Source: an uncultured Cellulosilyticum sp. | Lineage (GTDB): Bacteria; Bacillota; Clostridia; Lachnospirales; Cellulosilyticaceae | NCBI GenBank assembly: GCA_934725855.1 | Contig: CAKVCL010000006.1 | Span: 62,001 to 126,000, forward strand | DNA length: 64,000 bases | Direction of reading: 5' to 3' | Shown here: piece by piece, positions 28,558 through 36,742 of the stretch | Numbering within the stretch: the first letter of the stretch is position 1 | Layout of the letters: the number at the start of each line of letters is the position of its first letter | Notes under the pieces: model-generated | Told to the model about the DNA's origin: nothing | The model's input: the letters and a program-made list of their open reading frames with translations, nothing else | Databases searched by the model: none | Made by a program: the position numbers and the translations under genes

Positions 28558-29703
28558 CTATAATCTCCTCTTAAAATCTTCATAGCCAAAGGATTTTAAC
28601 ACTTCAAATCCTGTTTTTTCTCGGTAAAGCACAATATCTGGCAAATTAATTCCATTAAACGTATTGTTTTTGACCATCGTATAAATCGCCATATCTCCAA
28701 ATATAAGTTTTTGTCCTTCCTTCAAAGGCTCATCAAAAGAATAGTCTCCTATGACATCCCCTGATAAGCAGGTAGCACTTCCCAAGCGATAAGTATAAGC
28801 TTTTTCATACGGCTCGCCACTTCCTAGTAAAGGTGGTCTGTAAGGCATTTCTAGTACATCAGGCATATGACAAGTGGCAGAAGTATCCAGTATCGCAAGT
28901 TTCATCCCATTTTTCATTGTTTCTAACACAGTGGTCACTAAATAGCCTGCTTTTAGGGCTACTGCTTCACCTGGTTCTAAATACACCTGAACATCATAAG
29001 TTTCTTGAATATGCTTAATGCACTGAATTAACTTTGGAATATCATAATCCGCTCTTGTAATATGATGCCCTCCGCCAAAATTAATCCATTTCATTTGATG
29101 CATATAAGATCCAAATTGCTCTTCAACATGCTTTAATAAACGCTCTAATGTATCAGAATTTTGCTCACACATTGCATGAAAGTGTAGGCCTTCAATTCCT
29201 TCTAGTTCTTCTGATTTGAAGTTTTCTAAAGTGATGCCCATTCTAGAATTGGGGGCACAAGGATTATAAAGCTCTGTTTCTACTTCTGCATATTCTGGAT
29301 TAATTCGAAGCCCACAACTTATTTTTTTAGGATACTTAGAAACCTCATTTCGATACTTTTTCCATTGTTTAAAGGAATTAAAAACGATATGATTCGAATA
29401 CTTCATAATCTCATTAAATTCCTCGGGCCTATAGGCAGCTGCATAGATATGCACCTCTTTTCCCATTTCTTCAAAGCCAAGCCTTGCTTCATTTAATGAA
29501 CTAGATGTGACACCGCTTAAATACTGACCAATAAGTGGAAAAGTTTGATACATCGAAAATGCTTTGGTTGCTAGAAGAATTTTGGCACCTGATTGCTCCT
29601 CCACAGCTTTCAAAATTTCTAGATTTTTAATGAGTAAACGTTCATCCACCACATAGCAAGGTGTAGAAAGCTTACTAAAATCTAAGTCTGTCTTAAATGA
29701 CAT
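28558..29703 (-). CDS. nspC: carboxynorspermidine/carboxyspermidine decarboxylase
   Basis: A 381-residue PLP enzyme of the alanine-racemase-fold (fold III) decarboxylase group. It decarboxylates carboxyspermidine to spermidine, or carboxynorspermidine to norspermidine. The PLP lysine is in LLATKAFS near residue 46; GLHFHAMCEQ, INFGGGHH and LEPGEAVAL form the phosphate and substrate sites; SATCLSGDVIGDY holds the catalytic Cys region. It is the last gene of the polyamine operon, 12 bp after the dehydrogenase gene that makes its substrate. Confidence 0.92.
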   Translation of the reverse strand: MSFKTDLDFSKLSTPCYVVDERLLIKNLEILKAVEEQSGAKILLATKAFSMYQTFPLIGQYLSGVTSSSLNEARLGFEEMGKEVHIYAAAYRPEEFNEIMKYSNHIVFNSFKQWKKYRNEVSKYPKKISCGLRINPEYAEVETELYNPCAPNSRMGITLENFKSEELEGIEGLHFHAMCEQNSDTLERLLKHVEEQFGSYMHQMKWINFGGGHHITRADYDIPKLIQCIKHIQETYDVQVYLEPGEAVALKAGYLVTTVLETMKNGMKLAILDTSATCHMPDVLEMPYRPPLLGSGEPYEKAYTYRLGSATCLSGDVIGDYSFDEPLKEGQKLIFGDMAIYTMVKNNTFNGINLPDIVLYREKTGFEVLKSFGYEDFKRRL

Positions 29704-29715
29704 GGCGCATTACTC

Positions 29716-30915
29716 CTACTCTACTAATTCTGGATTAAAAGATTCTTTCCATGGTAATCCCCATTTATTAAGTGCCTCCATAAATGGATCTGGATTGAAT
29801 TCTTCTACATTATAAACTCCGGGCCTTTTCCACTCCCCTTTCATCAGTAACATCGCACCAATCATGGCTGGTACACCTGTTGTGTATGAAATGGCTTGTG
29901 AGCCTACTTCTTTGTAACATGCCTCATGGTCACACACATTGTAAACATAGTAATTCACTGGTTTACCATCTTTTACCCCTTGATAAATACATCCAATATT
30001 GGTTTTACCTTTTGTTCTTGGACCAAGAGAAGCTGGCTCTGGAAGCACGGCTTTTAAAAATTGAAGTGGTATGATTTCTTTTCCTTCATACATAATGGGT
30101 TCAATAGAAGTCATGCCGACATTTTGTAAAACATTAAGGTGAGTTAAATATTTTTCTGAGAACGTCATAAAGAAACGAATACGCTTAATCCCATGAATAT
30201 TAAGGGCTAAGGACTCTAATTCTTCATGATGTAATAAATACATATCTTTTTCACCAATTTCAGGGAAGTTGTAAACACGTTTGATTGCCATTGGCTCGGT
30301 TTCAACCCACTTACCATTTTCAATATAACTTCCCTTAGCGGTTACTTCACGAATATTAATTTCTGGATTGAAGTTTGTCGCAAACGGATAACCATGTTCC
30401 CCTGCATTAGCATCTAAAATATCTATGTAATGAATTTCATCAAAATAATGCTTTTGGGCATAAGCTGAAAATACACCGGTTACACCTGGATCAAATCCAC
30501 ATCCTAAAATAGCAGTAATCCCTGCTTCTTCAAATTTTTTGCGGTAAGCCCATTGCCAGCTGTATTCAAACTTTGCAGTTTCTGGTGGCTCATAATTAGC
30601 TGTATCTAGATAATGTGTCTTTGTGGCAAGACAAGCCTCCATAATGCTTAAATCTTGATAAGGTAGTGCAATATTCATAACGATATCTGGCTGATAATCA
30701 TTAATAAGCGCAATTAACTCCTCTACATGATCCGCATTCACCTCAGCTGTGGTAATCTTTGTTTTTTCACCTTTTAATTTTTCTTTTAATGCATCACACT
30801 TAGATTTTGTACGGCTAGCAATGCAGATTTCCTCAAATACCTCTGAATTTTGACAACATTTATGTACAACAACACTCGCTACGCCGCCTGCTCCAATAAT
30901 TAACGCTCTTCCCAT
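29716..30915 (-). CDS. carboxynorspermidine/carboxyspermidine dehydrogenase (saccharopine dehydrogenase family)
   Basis: A 399-residue NADPH-dependent enzyme that condenses aspartate semialdehyde with putrescine or diaminopropane and reduces the imine to the carboxy-polyamine. It opens with the Rossmann loop GAGGVASVVVHKC at about 8-20. The catalytic section TAILGCGFDPGVTGVF is typical of the Lys1/CASDH branch. AGGAGGAATTAAG precedes the ATG. It lies between speE and nspC in a tight operon; pairing with nspC makes the assignment firm. Confidence 0.9.
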   Translation of the reverse strand: MGRALIIGAGGVASVVVHKCCQNSEVFEEICIASRTKSKCDALKEKLKGEKTKITTAEVNADHVEELIALINDYQPDIVMNIALPYQDLSIMEACLATKTHYLDTANYEPPETAKFEYSWQWAYRKKFEEAGITAILGCGFDPGVTGVFSAYAQKHYFDEIHYIDILDANAGEHGYPFATNFNPEINIREVTAKGSYIENGKWVETEPMAIKRVYNFPEIGEKDMYLLHHEELESLALNIHGIKRIRFFMTFSEKYLTHLNVLQNVGMTSIEPIMYEGKEIIPLQFLKAVLPEPASLGPRTKGKTNIGCIYQGVKDGKPVNYYVYNVCDHEACYKEVGSQAISYTTGVPAMIGAMLLMKGEWKRPGVYNVEEFNPDPFMEALNKWGLPWKESFNPELVE

Positions 30916-30926
30916 CTTAATTCCTC

Positions 30927-31772
30927 CTAGTCATTTAATAATTTCTTAACATAGTTCGGTAATGCAAAGCATCCCCTATGAATGTCTGCATTATAATACT
31001 GTGTTTCAATGCCTAATGCTTCCCAGCTTTTTTCATCTAACTCGGAAATAGGGTCAAGTCCTTTTGAAGCAAAGCCAAACACCCAATTCCCTGATGGATA
31101 AGTTGGAATGTGTGCATTGTAAAGCCTTGTGACTGGAAAGCACCCTTTAATCTTCTCATGTGTTTTTTGTAAAGACTGAGCATAAACTTTATAATAAGGA
31201 CTTTCATGTTGATTCACTAAAATTCCCTTATCACTAAGTGCTTTAAAACAATTGCCATAAAACTCTCTTGTAAATAGTCCTTCACCTGGACCAAAAGGAT
31301 CGGTGGAATCCACAATGATTAAATCATAAAGATTTTCCACACGGCGAATAAACTTTAGCCCATCTTCATAATAAATATGCACTCTGGAATCTCCTAATGC
31401 ACAGGCTGTTTGTTTAAGATAAGCCTTGCATGCACCAACCACCATTTCATCAATCTCCACTAAATCGATTTGTTCAATTTGAGGATAACGACATAATTCT
31501 CTTACTGCGCCCCCATCGCCTCCACCAATGACCAATACCTTTTGAATCGATAAGTTCACAGCCATTGGCACATGCACCATCATCTCATGATAAATAAACT
31601 CATCTTTCTCCGTAAGCATCATGCTGCCATCTAATGCAAGAAATCTGCCAAATTCATAGGAATCCATAATATCAATGCGCTGAAATTCACTTTCTGCTGA
31701 GAAGAGATGACGATCCACTTTAATAGAAAATCGTACATTATCCGTATGTTCCTCCGTAAACCATAGTTCCAA
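30927..31772 (-). CDS. speE: spermidine synthase-type aminopropyltransferase
   Basis: A 281-residue enzyme that transfers aminopropyl from decarboxylated S-adenosylmethionine to putrescine or a related amine. It contains VIGGGDGGAVREL (cofactor site), YEDGLKF and VDSTDPFGPG (catalytic Asp), followed by NIPTYPSGNW. I set the start at a TTG 8 nt after GGAGG, which makes the protein begin MELWFTEE, matching the known SpeE N-terminus. The upstream in-frame TTG would place the ribosome site inside the gene. It is 14 bp after the decarboxylase gene. No SpeD, needed for its cofactor, is in the window. Confidence 0.88.
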   Translation of the reverse strand: MELWFTEEHTDNVRFSIKVDRHLFSAESEFQRIDIMDSYEFGRFLALDGSMMLTEKDEFIYHEMMVHVPMAVNLSIQKVLVIGGGDGGAVRELCRYPQIEQIDLVEIDEMVVGACKAYLKQTACALGDSRVHIYYEDGLKFIRRVENLYDLIIVDSTDPFGPGEGLFTREFYGNCFKALSDKGILVNQHESPYYKVYAQSLQKTHEKIKGCFPVTRLYNAHIPTYPSGNWVFGFASKGLDPISELDEKSWEALGIETQYYNADIHRGCFALPNYVKKLLND

Positions 31773-31786
31773 ATCATTCACCTCCA

Positions 31787-33238
31787 CTACTGACAAACAA
31801 TATTAATATGCTCAATATGAATATCCTCTGTTCCTGTTAAGAAACAACCCTTTGCTTTTGCATAAGCAATATAGTCTAAAATCTCTTTTGTTATTTTTTC
31901 ACCGGGTGCCAAAATAGGAATACCTGGTGGATAACACATCACAAATTCACTACAAATCGCCCCTATACTCTCTGCCATAGGCACAGATTTTTTTGGCGCA
32001 TAAAACGCATCTTGAGGGGTCATTTCCACAAGTGGATTAATATATTCATGGTCAAGCATACCTGTTTGGTCTTTCGTATGTAATCTCTTAATTTCAGCTA
32101 AAGCAGAAATGAGTCTTTCAATCGCAAGATTCTTATCCCCTACTGAAATAATCGCTAGTACATTTCCAATATCTCCAAATTCAATTTGGATATCATAATC
32201 ATCTCTCAGTAAATCATATACTTCAATTCCCGCTAGCCCAATATCTCTTGTATGAATAGACAGCTTCGTTACATCAAAATCATATACCGTATTGCCATCT
32301 ATCAGCTCTTTTCCAAAAGCATAATATCCACCGATTTTATTAATTTCTTCTCTTGCATACTGTGCAAGGGACATCACGTGGTCAAAAATTTCCTTGCCAT
32401 GCAGAGCTAAATTTTTACGTGAAACATCCAGAGAAGACATTAATAAATACGACCCACTAGTCGTTTGGGTTAAATTGATCATTTGACGGACATACCCTTC
32501 ACTTACCTCATTATTAATGAGTAAAAACGAACTCTGTGTTAGTGACCCCCCTGTTTTATGCATACTCACTGCTGCCATATCTGCGCCAACACTCATCGCT
32601 GATGCGGGTAAGTCTTCATGAAAATAAAAATGCGTCCCATGGGCTTCATCTACAAGTACTAACATCCCATACTCGTGGGCAAGCTCAGTAATTTTTTTTA
32701 GTGGTGAGCAAATTCCATAATAAGTTGGATTATTAACGAGCACGGCTTTTGCATCTGGATGGGCTAGAATAGCTGCTTTCACATCTTCATACGACATACC
32801 TAGTGGAATACCTAACTTTTTATTAACACCTGGATTAACATAGACAGGCACTGCCCCACATACTACCATGGCATTAATGGCACTGCGATGGACATTACGA
32901 GGCATAATAATTTTCTCCCCTCGCTTACATGCTGTCATGACCATAGCCTGCACAGCAGATGTTGTCCCACCAATCATAAAAAAGGCATGTTTCGCCCCAA
33001 AAGCCTCCGCCGCTAACTCTTCTGCTTCTTTAATGACTGAAACAGGATGGCATAAATTATCTAATGGTTTCATAGAATTCACGTCAATCGACATGCATTT
33101 TTCCCCTAGAAATTCTGTGAGTTCTTTATTTCCTTTTCCTTGCTTATGCCCAGGTACATCAAATGGGACAATTCGCATTTCTTTATATCTTTGCAATGCT
33201 TCATAAATGGGCATCTTTTCTTGTAATTTCTTATTCAT
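31787..33238 (-). CDS. speA: Orn/Lys/Arg decarboxylase, short biosynthetic type (SpeA-like)
   Basis: A 483-residue fold I PLP enzyme that starts polyamine synthesis by decarboxylating arginine, ornithine or lysine. GGTTSAVQAMV binds PLP phosphate, VDEAHGTHF carries the PLP Asp and His, and SMHKTGGSLTQSS holds the Schiff-base Lys. The length fits the B. subtilis SpeA/YaaO group rather than the large degradative forms. Substrate choice is not readable from motifs. It is the first gene of the four-gene operon, behind a good promoter and a leader of about 140 nt. Confidence 0.85.
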   Translation of the reverse strand: MNKKLQEKMPIYEALQRYKEMRIVPFDVPGHKQGKGNKELTEFLGEKCMSIDVNSMKPLDNLCHPVSVIKEAEELAAEAFGAKHAFFMIGGTTSAVQAMVMTACKRGEKIIMPRNVHRSAINAMVVCGAVPVYVNPGVNKKLGIPLGMSYEDVKAAILAHPDAKAVLVNNPTYYGICSPLKKITELAHEYGMLVLVDEAHGTHFYFHEDLPASAMSVGADMAAVSMHKTGGSLTQSSFLLINNEVSEGYVRQMINLTQTTSGSYLLMSSLDVSRKNLALHGKEIFDHVMSLAQYAREEINKIGGYYAFGKELIDGNTVYDFDVTKLSIHTRDIGLAGIEVYDLLRDDYDIQIEFGDIGNVLAIISVGDKNLAIERLISALAEIKRLHTKDQTGMLDHEYINPLVEMTPQDAFYAPKKSVPMAESIGAICSEFVMCYPPGIPILAPGEKITKEILDYIAYAKAKGCFLTGTEDIHIEHINIVCQ

Positions 33239-33591
33239 TTTCTAACCCCTTTACAAATTCATAAATACAAAAATAAGTATATGTAATATTAAAGTATTTG
33301 TTTAGTATTAATACCTACTAACCAAATGCTTTATAAATTCTTATTTTTAAGGCTTATTGTCGTCATATCACTTAATTTTATCCATCATTCTACAATATTT
33401 TTTTAGAAATATCAACTATTTTTCTTATTTACTCTAACCATTTTGTTTATTTATATTAAACTTCTTGAAGTAATATGAATAGAATCATGTGAAACATAAC
33501 ATAAATATATACTTTTTATTCATCTGAATTTTTTTATATTTTAGATTGAATCGTTCATATTATCCTCACACTATCCCATTAAAAAACTCTC
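33239..33591. other. gene-free AT-rich gap upstream of polyamine operon
   Basis: About 350 bp without a supportable gene. It contains the promoter above. The leader shows no recognised riboswitch or T-box core, and I saw no strong hairpin with a T-run in it. Confidence 0.6.
33387..33415 (-). promoter_or_regulatory. sigma-A type promoter of the polyamine operon
   Basis: Minus strand: -35 TTGATA, 17-bp spacer, -10 TAGAAT. Transcription would start near 33380, leaving a leader of about 140 nt before the decarboxylase start. Confidence 0.7.
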
Positions 33592-33641
33592 AAAAAAGGC
33601 ATTTATACGACCCATTATCTAGGTCATATAAATGCCTTTTT
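33592..33641 (-). terminator. terminator of nadE
   Basis: Hairpin AAAAAGGCATTTAT..GACC/GGTC..ATAAATGCCTTTTT, 12 bp past the nadE stop codon on the minus strand. Confidence 0.9.
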
Positions 33642-33653
33642 GTTTCTAAATAC

Positions 33654-35597
33654 CTATTCTTCTAGTTGCTCCACTTCATCAAGCCATAATGCACTACTTG
33701 CATCACTAGGCATTCGCCAATCCCCTCTAGGAGATAAGCAAACGCTACCAATTTTAGGTCCATCTGGCAAGCAACTTCTCTTAAATTGTTGCATGAAGAA
33801 TCTTCTGTAAAATGTCTTTAGCCATTTTAAAATAGTTTCATGACTATATCGTTCATCTTCTACCTCTTCTTTATTCGCAAAAGCACGTTTTGCAAGAAAA
33901 TAAATTTTGCTTGGTGAGAAACCAAATCTTAAAACATAATATAAGAAAAAGTCATGTAATTCATAAGGTCCTACTGTATCTTCTGTCTTTTGAAGCATCT
34001 CTCCATTTTTACCTAAAGGTAAAAGTTCTGGACTTACAGGTGTATCTAAAATATCTAATAAAATGGCCTTAACCGCCTCACTTTGTTTTTTGGAAATGGT
34101 ATACACTAAGCTTCTTACTAATGTCTTAGGCACGCTTGTATTGACAGCATACATGCTCATATGGTCTCCATTATAGGTACACCACCCTAGTGCTAATTCG
34201 CTTAAGTCTCCTGTACCAATGACCATCCCACTCCCTTGGTTTGCCACATTCATTAATATTTTAGTACGTTCTCTTGCTTGTGTATTTTCATAAGTAATAT
34301 CATGGATATTTTCATCATGATTAATATCTTTAAAGTGTTGTCTACATGCGTCTGCAATAGGAATCTCTCTAAATGTAACCCCTAACTCTTTAATTAGTTG
34401 TACTGCATTATCATAAGTACGATCCGTAGTGCCAAAGCCTGGCATCGTCACCCCAATAATGTCTTTTCGATCACGTCCTAAATCGTCAAATGCTTGAACA
34501 GTTACGAGTAAAGCTAATGTAGAATCCAATCCACCAGAAATGCCAATTACTGCACTTTTACTATATGTATGCACTAATCGCTTCTTTAACCCCGCCACTT
34601 GTAAGGCAAAAATGTCTTCACAACGCTTATCTCTTGTTTCTAAAGCATGAGGAACGAAAGGTTTTCTAGCAATTCCAAATTCATATTTACCTCTCCAACT
34701 CAAAGGCTCACTCACTATTTTTCTGGTTGGTTTACCATAGGCTTTTCGACTATCGCTAAAACTTTTGCACTTCAGTCGATCCTTTTGCAAACGTTCAATA
34801 TCAATGTCGTATGTGAGTAAATAATCACTTTCAATCAGCTTCTTGCTCTCTACTTTAATACTTCCATTTTCCACAATCATACTATGTCCACTAAATACTA
34901 AATCCGTAGTGGATTCTTCTCCACCAGCAGATACATAAACATAGCTACATAACAAGCTAGCTGACTGCTGAGTAATTAAACTTCTGCGATAATCCCTTTT
35001 TGCAATAATTTCATTACTCGCTGAAAGATTTAAAATCAAATTAGCTCCTGCTAAAGCAAGTATGGAACTTGGTGGAATAGGCGTCCATACATCCTCACAC
35101 ACTTCAATGCCTAATTTCACTTCACCCATCTCAAAAATCAAATCCGTTCCAACAGGTACTTTTTGACCTAGTAAATCCATTTCACTAACTTCTAACTTAC
35201 TCCCTAATGCGAACCAGCGTTTTTCATAAAATTCATTATAATTTGGAATAAATTGTTTAGGCACAACCCCTAATATTTTACCTAGTCTAATCAGCACCCC
35301 ACAATTATAAAGTTCATCCTCAATGACTAGTGGCAATCCTACAGCAATCGCCATATCCATGTGCTTTGTTTCCACTAATAAATCCTTAAGCACCTTTTTG
35401 GCACCTTCAAGTAAACTGCTTTGAAAGAATAGATCCCCACAAGTATAGGCTGTTATTGACAGCTCTGGAAAACATAGAATTTGTACACCTTTCTGGGCGG
35501 CTTCATTTATTTTCAAAAGCATTTGCTCTTTATTGTATTCACAATCTGCTACCTTAACATGTGGCACTGCAGCTCCTACTTTAACATATCCAAACAT
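33654..35597 (-). CDS. nadE: glutamine-dependent NAD+ synthase
   Basis: A 647-residue two-domain enzyme that amidates deamido-NAD+ with ammonia drawn from glutamine. The N-terminal nitrilase domain (about 1-270) shows the Glu of FPELSITAY, the Lys of VPKQFIPNY and the Cys of GIEVCEDVW. The C-terminal synthase domain (about 330-647) shows the ATP loop GISGGLDSTLAL and GTGDLSELALGWCTYNGDH. Length and order match the long, glutamine-using form. GTAAGGAGAAAAATAC precedes the ATG. The next gene upstream, on the same strand, is an isochorismatase-fold amidase, fitting NAD metabolism. Confidence 0.94.
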   Translation of the reverse strand: MFGYVKVGAAVPHVKVADCEYNKEQMLLKINEAAQKGVQILCFPELSITAYTCGDLFFQSSLLEGAKKVLKDLLVETKHMDMAIAVGLPLVIEDELYNCGVLIRLGKILGVVPKQFIPNYNEFYEKRWFALGSKLEVSEMDLLGQKVPVGTDLIFEMGEVKLGIEVCEDVWTPIPPSSILALAGANLILNLSASNEIIAKRDYRRSLITQQSASLLCSYVYVSAGGEESTTDLVFSGHSMIVENGSIKVESKKLIESDYLLTYDIDIERLQKDRLKCKSFSDSRKAYGKPTRKIVSEPLSWRGKYEFGIARKPFVPHALETRDKRCEDIFALQVAGLKKRLVHTYSKSAVIGISGGLDSTLALLVTVQAFDDLGRDRKDIIGVTMPGFGTTDRTYDNAVQLIKELGVTFREIPIADACRQHFKDINHDENIHDITYENTQARERTKILMNVANQGSGMVIGTGDLSELALGWCTYNGDHMSMYAVNTSVPKTLVRSLVYTISKKQSEAVKAILLDILDTPVSPELLPLGKNGEMLQKTEDTVGPYELHDFFLYYVLRFGFSPSKIYFLAKRAFANKEEVEDERYSHETILKWLKTFYRRFFMQQFKRSCLPDGPKIGSVCLSPRGDWRMPSDASSALWLDEVEQLEE

Positions 35598-35709
35598 GTA
35601 TTTTTCTCCTTACACTAAAAGTTTCCATTATGAAGTTTATCACGAATTTACTTTTATGTATATTCTTTCGGCATTTTTCCACCTATGATGATGTTTTTGG
35701 GCAGTTTAC

Positions 35710-36243
35710 CTATATAATATTAATTTGGCACATTTTCATAGCCTCTAGAGCATTTTTATGACTGTCTGGTGTTACCCCTGCGCAACATTTAGCATCTACA
35801 CTAATAGGGGTTTCAGGAATGCTGGCTTTAATAATTAGGGCATTAGAAATCACACAAATATCTGTACAAAGTCCAATAATTTCAACCTCTAGATGATGAT
35901 CTTCCTGGGCTAATTCTTTCATCTTATTCCCAAGTGCTATGCAGCCAAAAGTTTCTTTGTCATAAAGCTGAGCAGCACTTACAACCGTTTTGGCAATAGG
36001 GTCTGCCAATTGCCATCCCCAAGTTCCCTTAATACAGTGTTCTACAGGTAAATTTTTTCCTTCACTTGTTGATAAATAATCTTCACTATGTGTATCCCTT
36101 GTATAAACAATTTTATAGCCTGCTTCTTTATAATCATTAATTTTTTCCACAACTGCTTCTACAATACCTTGTGCTTCTTTGGTTCCTAAACTTCCTGTAA
36201 TAAAATCATTTTGCATATCTACAACGACTAATACTTTACTCAT
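35710..36243 (-). CDS. isochorismatase-fold cysteine hydrolase, possible nicotinamidase
   Basis: A 177-residue cytosolic cysteine hydrolase. The catalytic triad candidates are Asp in VVDMQNDFITG, Lys in CIKGTWGW, and Cys in LCTDICVISNAL. TRDTHSEDY gives metal-binding Asp/His as in PncA. Conversion of nicotinamide to nicotinate is the most likely role, helped by the adjacent nadE, but other amidases share this fold. AAAGGATAAAGC precedes the ATG. It lies 112 bp upstream of nadE in the same direction. Confidence 0.72.
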   Translation of the reverse strand: MSKVLVVVDMQNDFITGSLGTKEAQGIVEAVVEKINDYKEAGYKIVYTRDTHSEDYLSTSEGKNLPVEHCIKGTWGWQLADPIAKTVVSAAQLYDKETFGCIALGNKMKELAQEDHHLEVEIIGLCTDICVISNALIIKASIPETPISVDAKCCAGVTPDSHKNALEAMKMCQINII

Positions 36244-36364
36244 GTGCTTTATCCTTTCTATCTACTATTATCTTTTTGATACTACCAGTGTATGATTAAC
36301 TTTTATCCCTGTCAATTTTATCCTTATAAATAATACTTAAATTAACCTATAAATTAGTTATACC

Positions 36365-36556
36365 TTATTTGCACTTTTTTAGTTCATATGTTCTATACTT
36401 TTTGAATCTACCAAATAAACGTTTGTAACTTTTTATCATCCTTACCGTTTCAATTTCTAATAAATCTAAATGCAACCCACAACATATTTGTTCTGTCGCT
36501 TTTTTTATCTGCCCAGTTAATGAACAAAAAATTATGATGCCTTTCACCTCATTCAT
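36365..36556 (-). CDS. short flavodoxin-like protein, probably truncated
   Basis: A 63-residue product. GIIIFCSLTGQIKKATEQI resembles the first strand and FMN phosphate loop of flavodoxins, and HLDLLEIETVR the second strand. After that, where a normal flavodoxin of about 140 residues goes on, this frame ends in a basic stretch KCK. It has a good ribosome site (GAGGGGATGA) before the chosen ATG. It may be a decayed gene or a genuine short protein; no continuing frame downstream was seen. Confidence 0.45.
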   Translation of the reverse strand: MNEVKGIIIFCSLTGQIKKATEQICCGLHLDLLEIETVRMIKSYKRLFGRFKKYRTYELKKCK

Positions 36557-36644
36557 CCCCTCTATTGTTATGGTAGAATTTAATTCCTTAAATTTCAACA
36601 CAAAAATTTATTACTGGCAAAATAATAAATTTATTGTTAAGTTA

Positions 36645-36673
36645 TTGAATTTTCCATCAAAATAGTCTATAAC
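36645..36673 (+). promoter_or_regulatory. promoter of the repeat-protein gene
   Basis: Plus strand: -35 TTGAAT, 17-bp spacer, -10 TATAAC, about 30 bp before the GGGGG ribosome site of a tiny leader frame. Confidence 0.5.
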
Positions 36674-36706
36674 TAATATGATAATATATTTATGGTAAAG
36701 GGGGAA

Positions 36707-36736
36707 ATGGATATACCATTTGTTGTATATTCATAA
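36707..36736 (+). CDS. possible 9-codon leader peptide (MDIPFVVYS)
   Basis: ATG with an excellent AAAGGGGGAA site, nine codons, and TAA. It is in the same frame as the next gene, whose ATG follows 6 nt after the stop. The downstream ATG has no ribosome site of its own, so the small frame may deliver ribosomes by coupling. Confidence 0.35.
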   Translation: MDIPFVVYS

Positions 36737-36742
36737 AATGCA

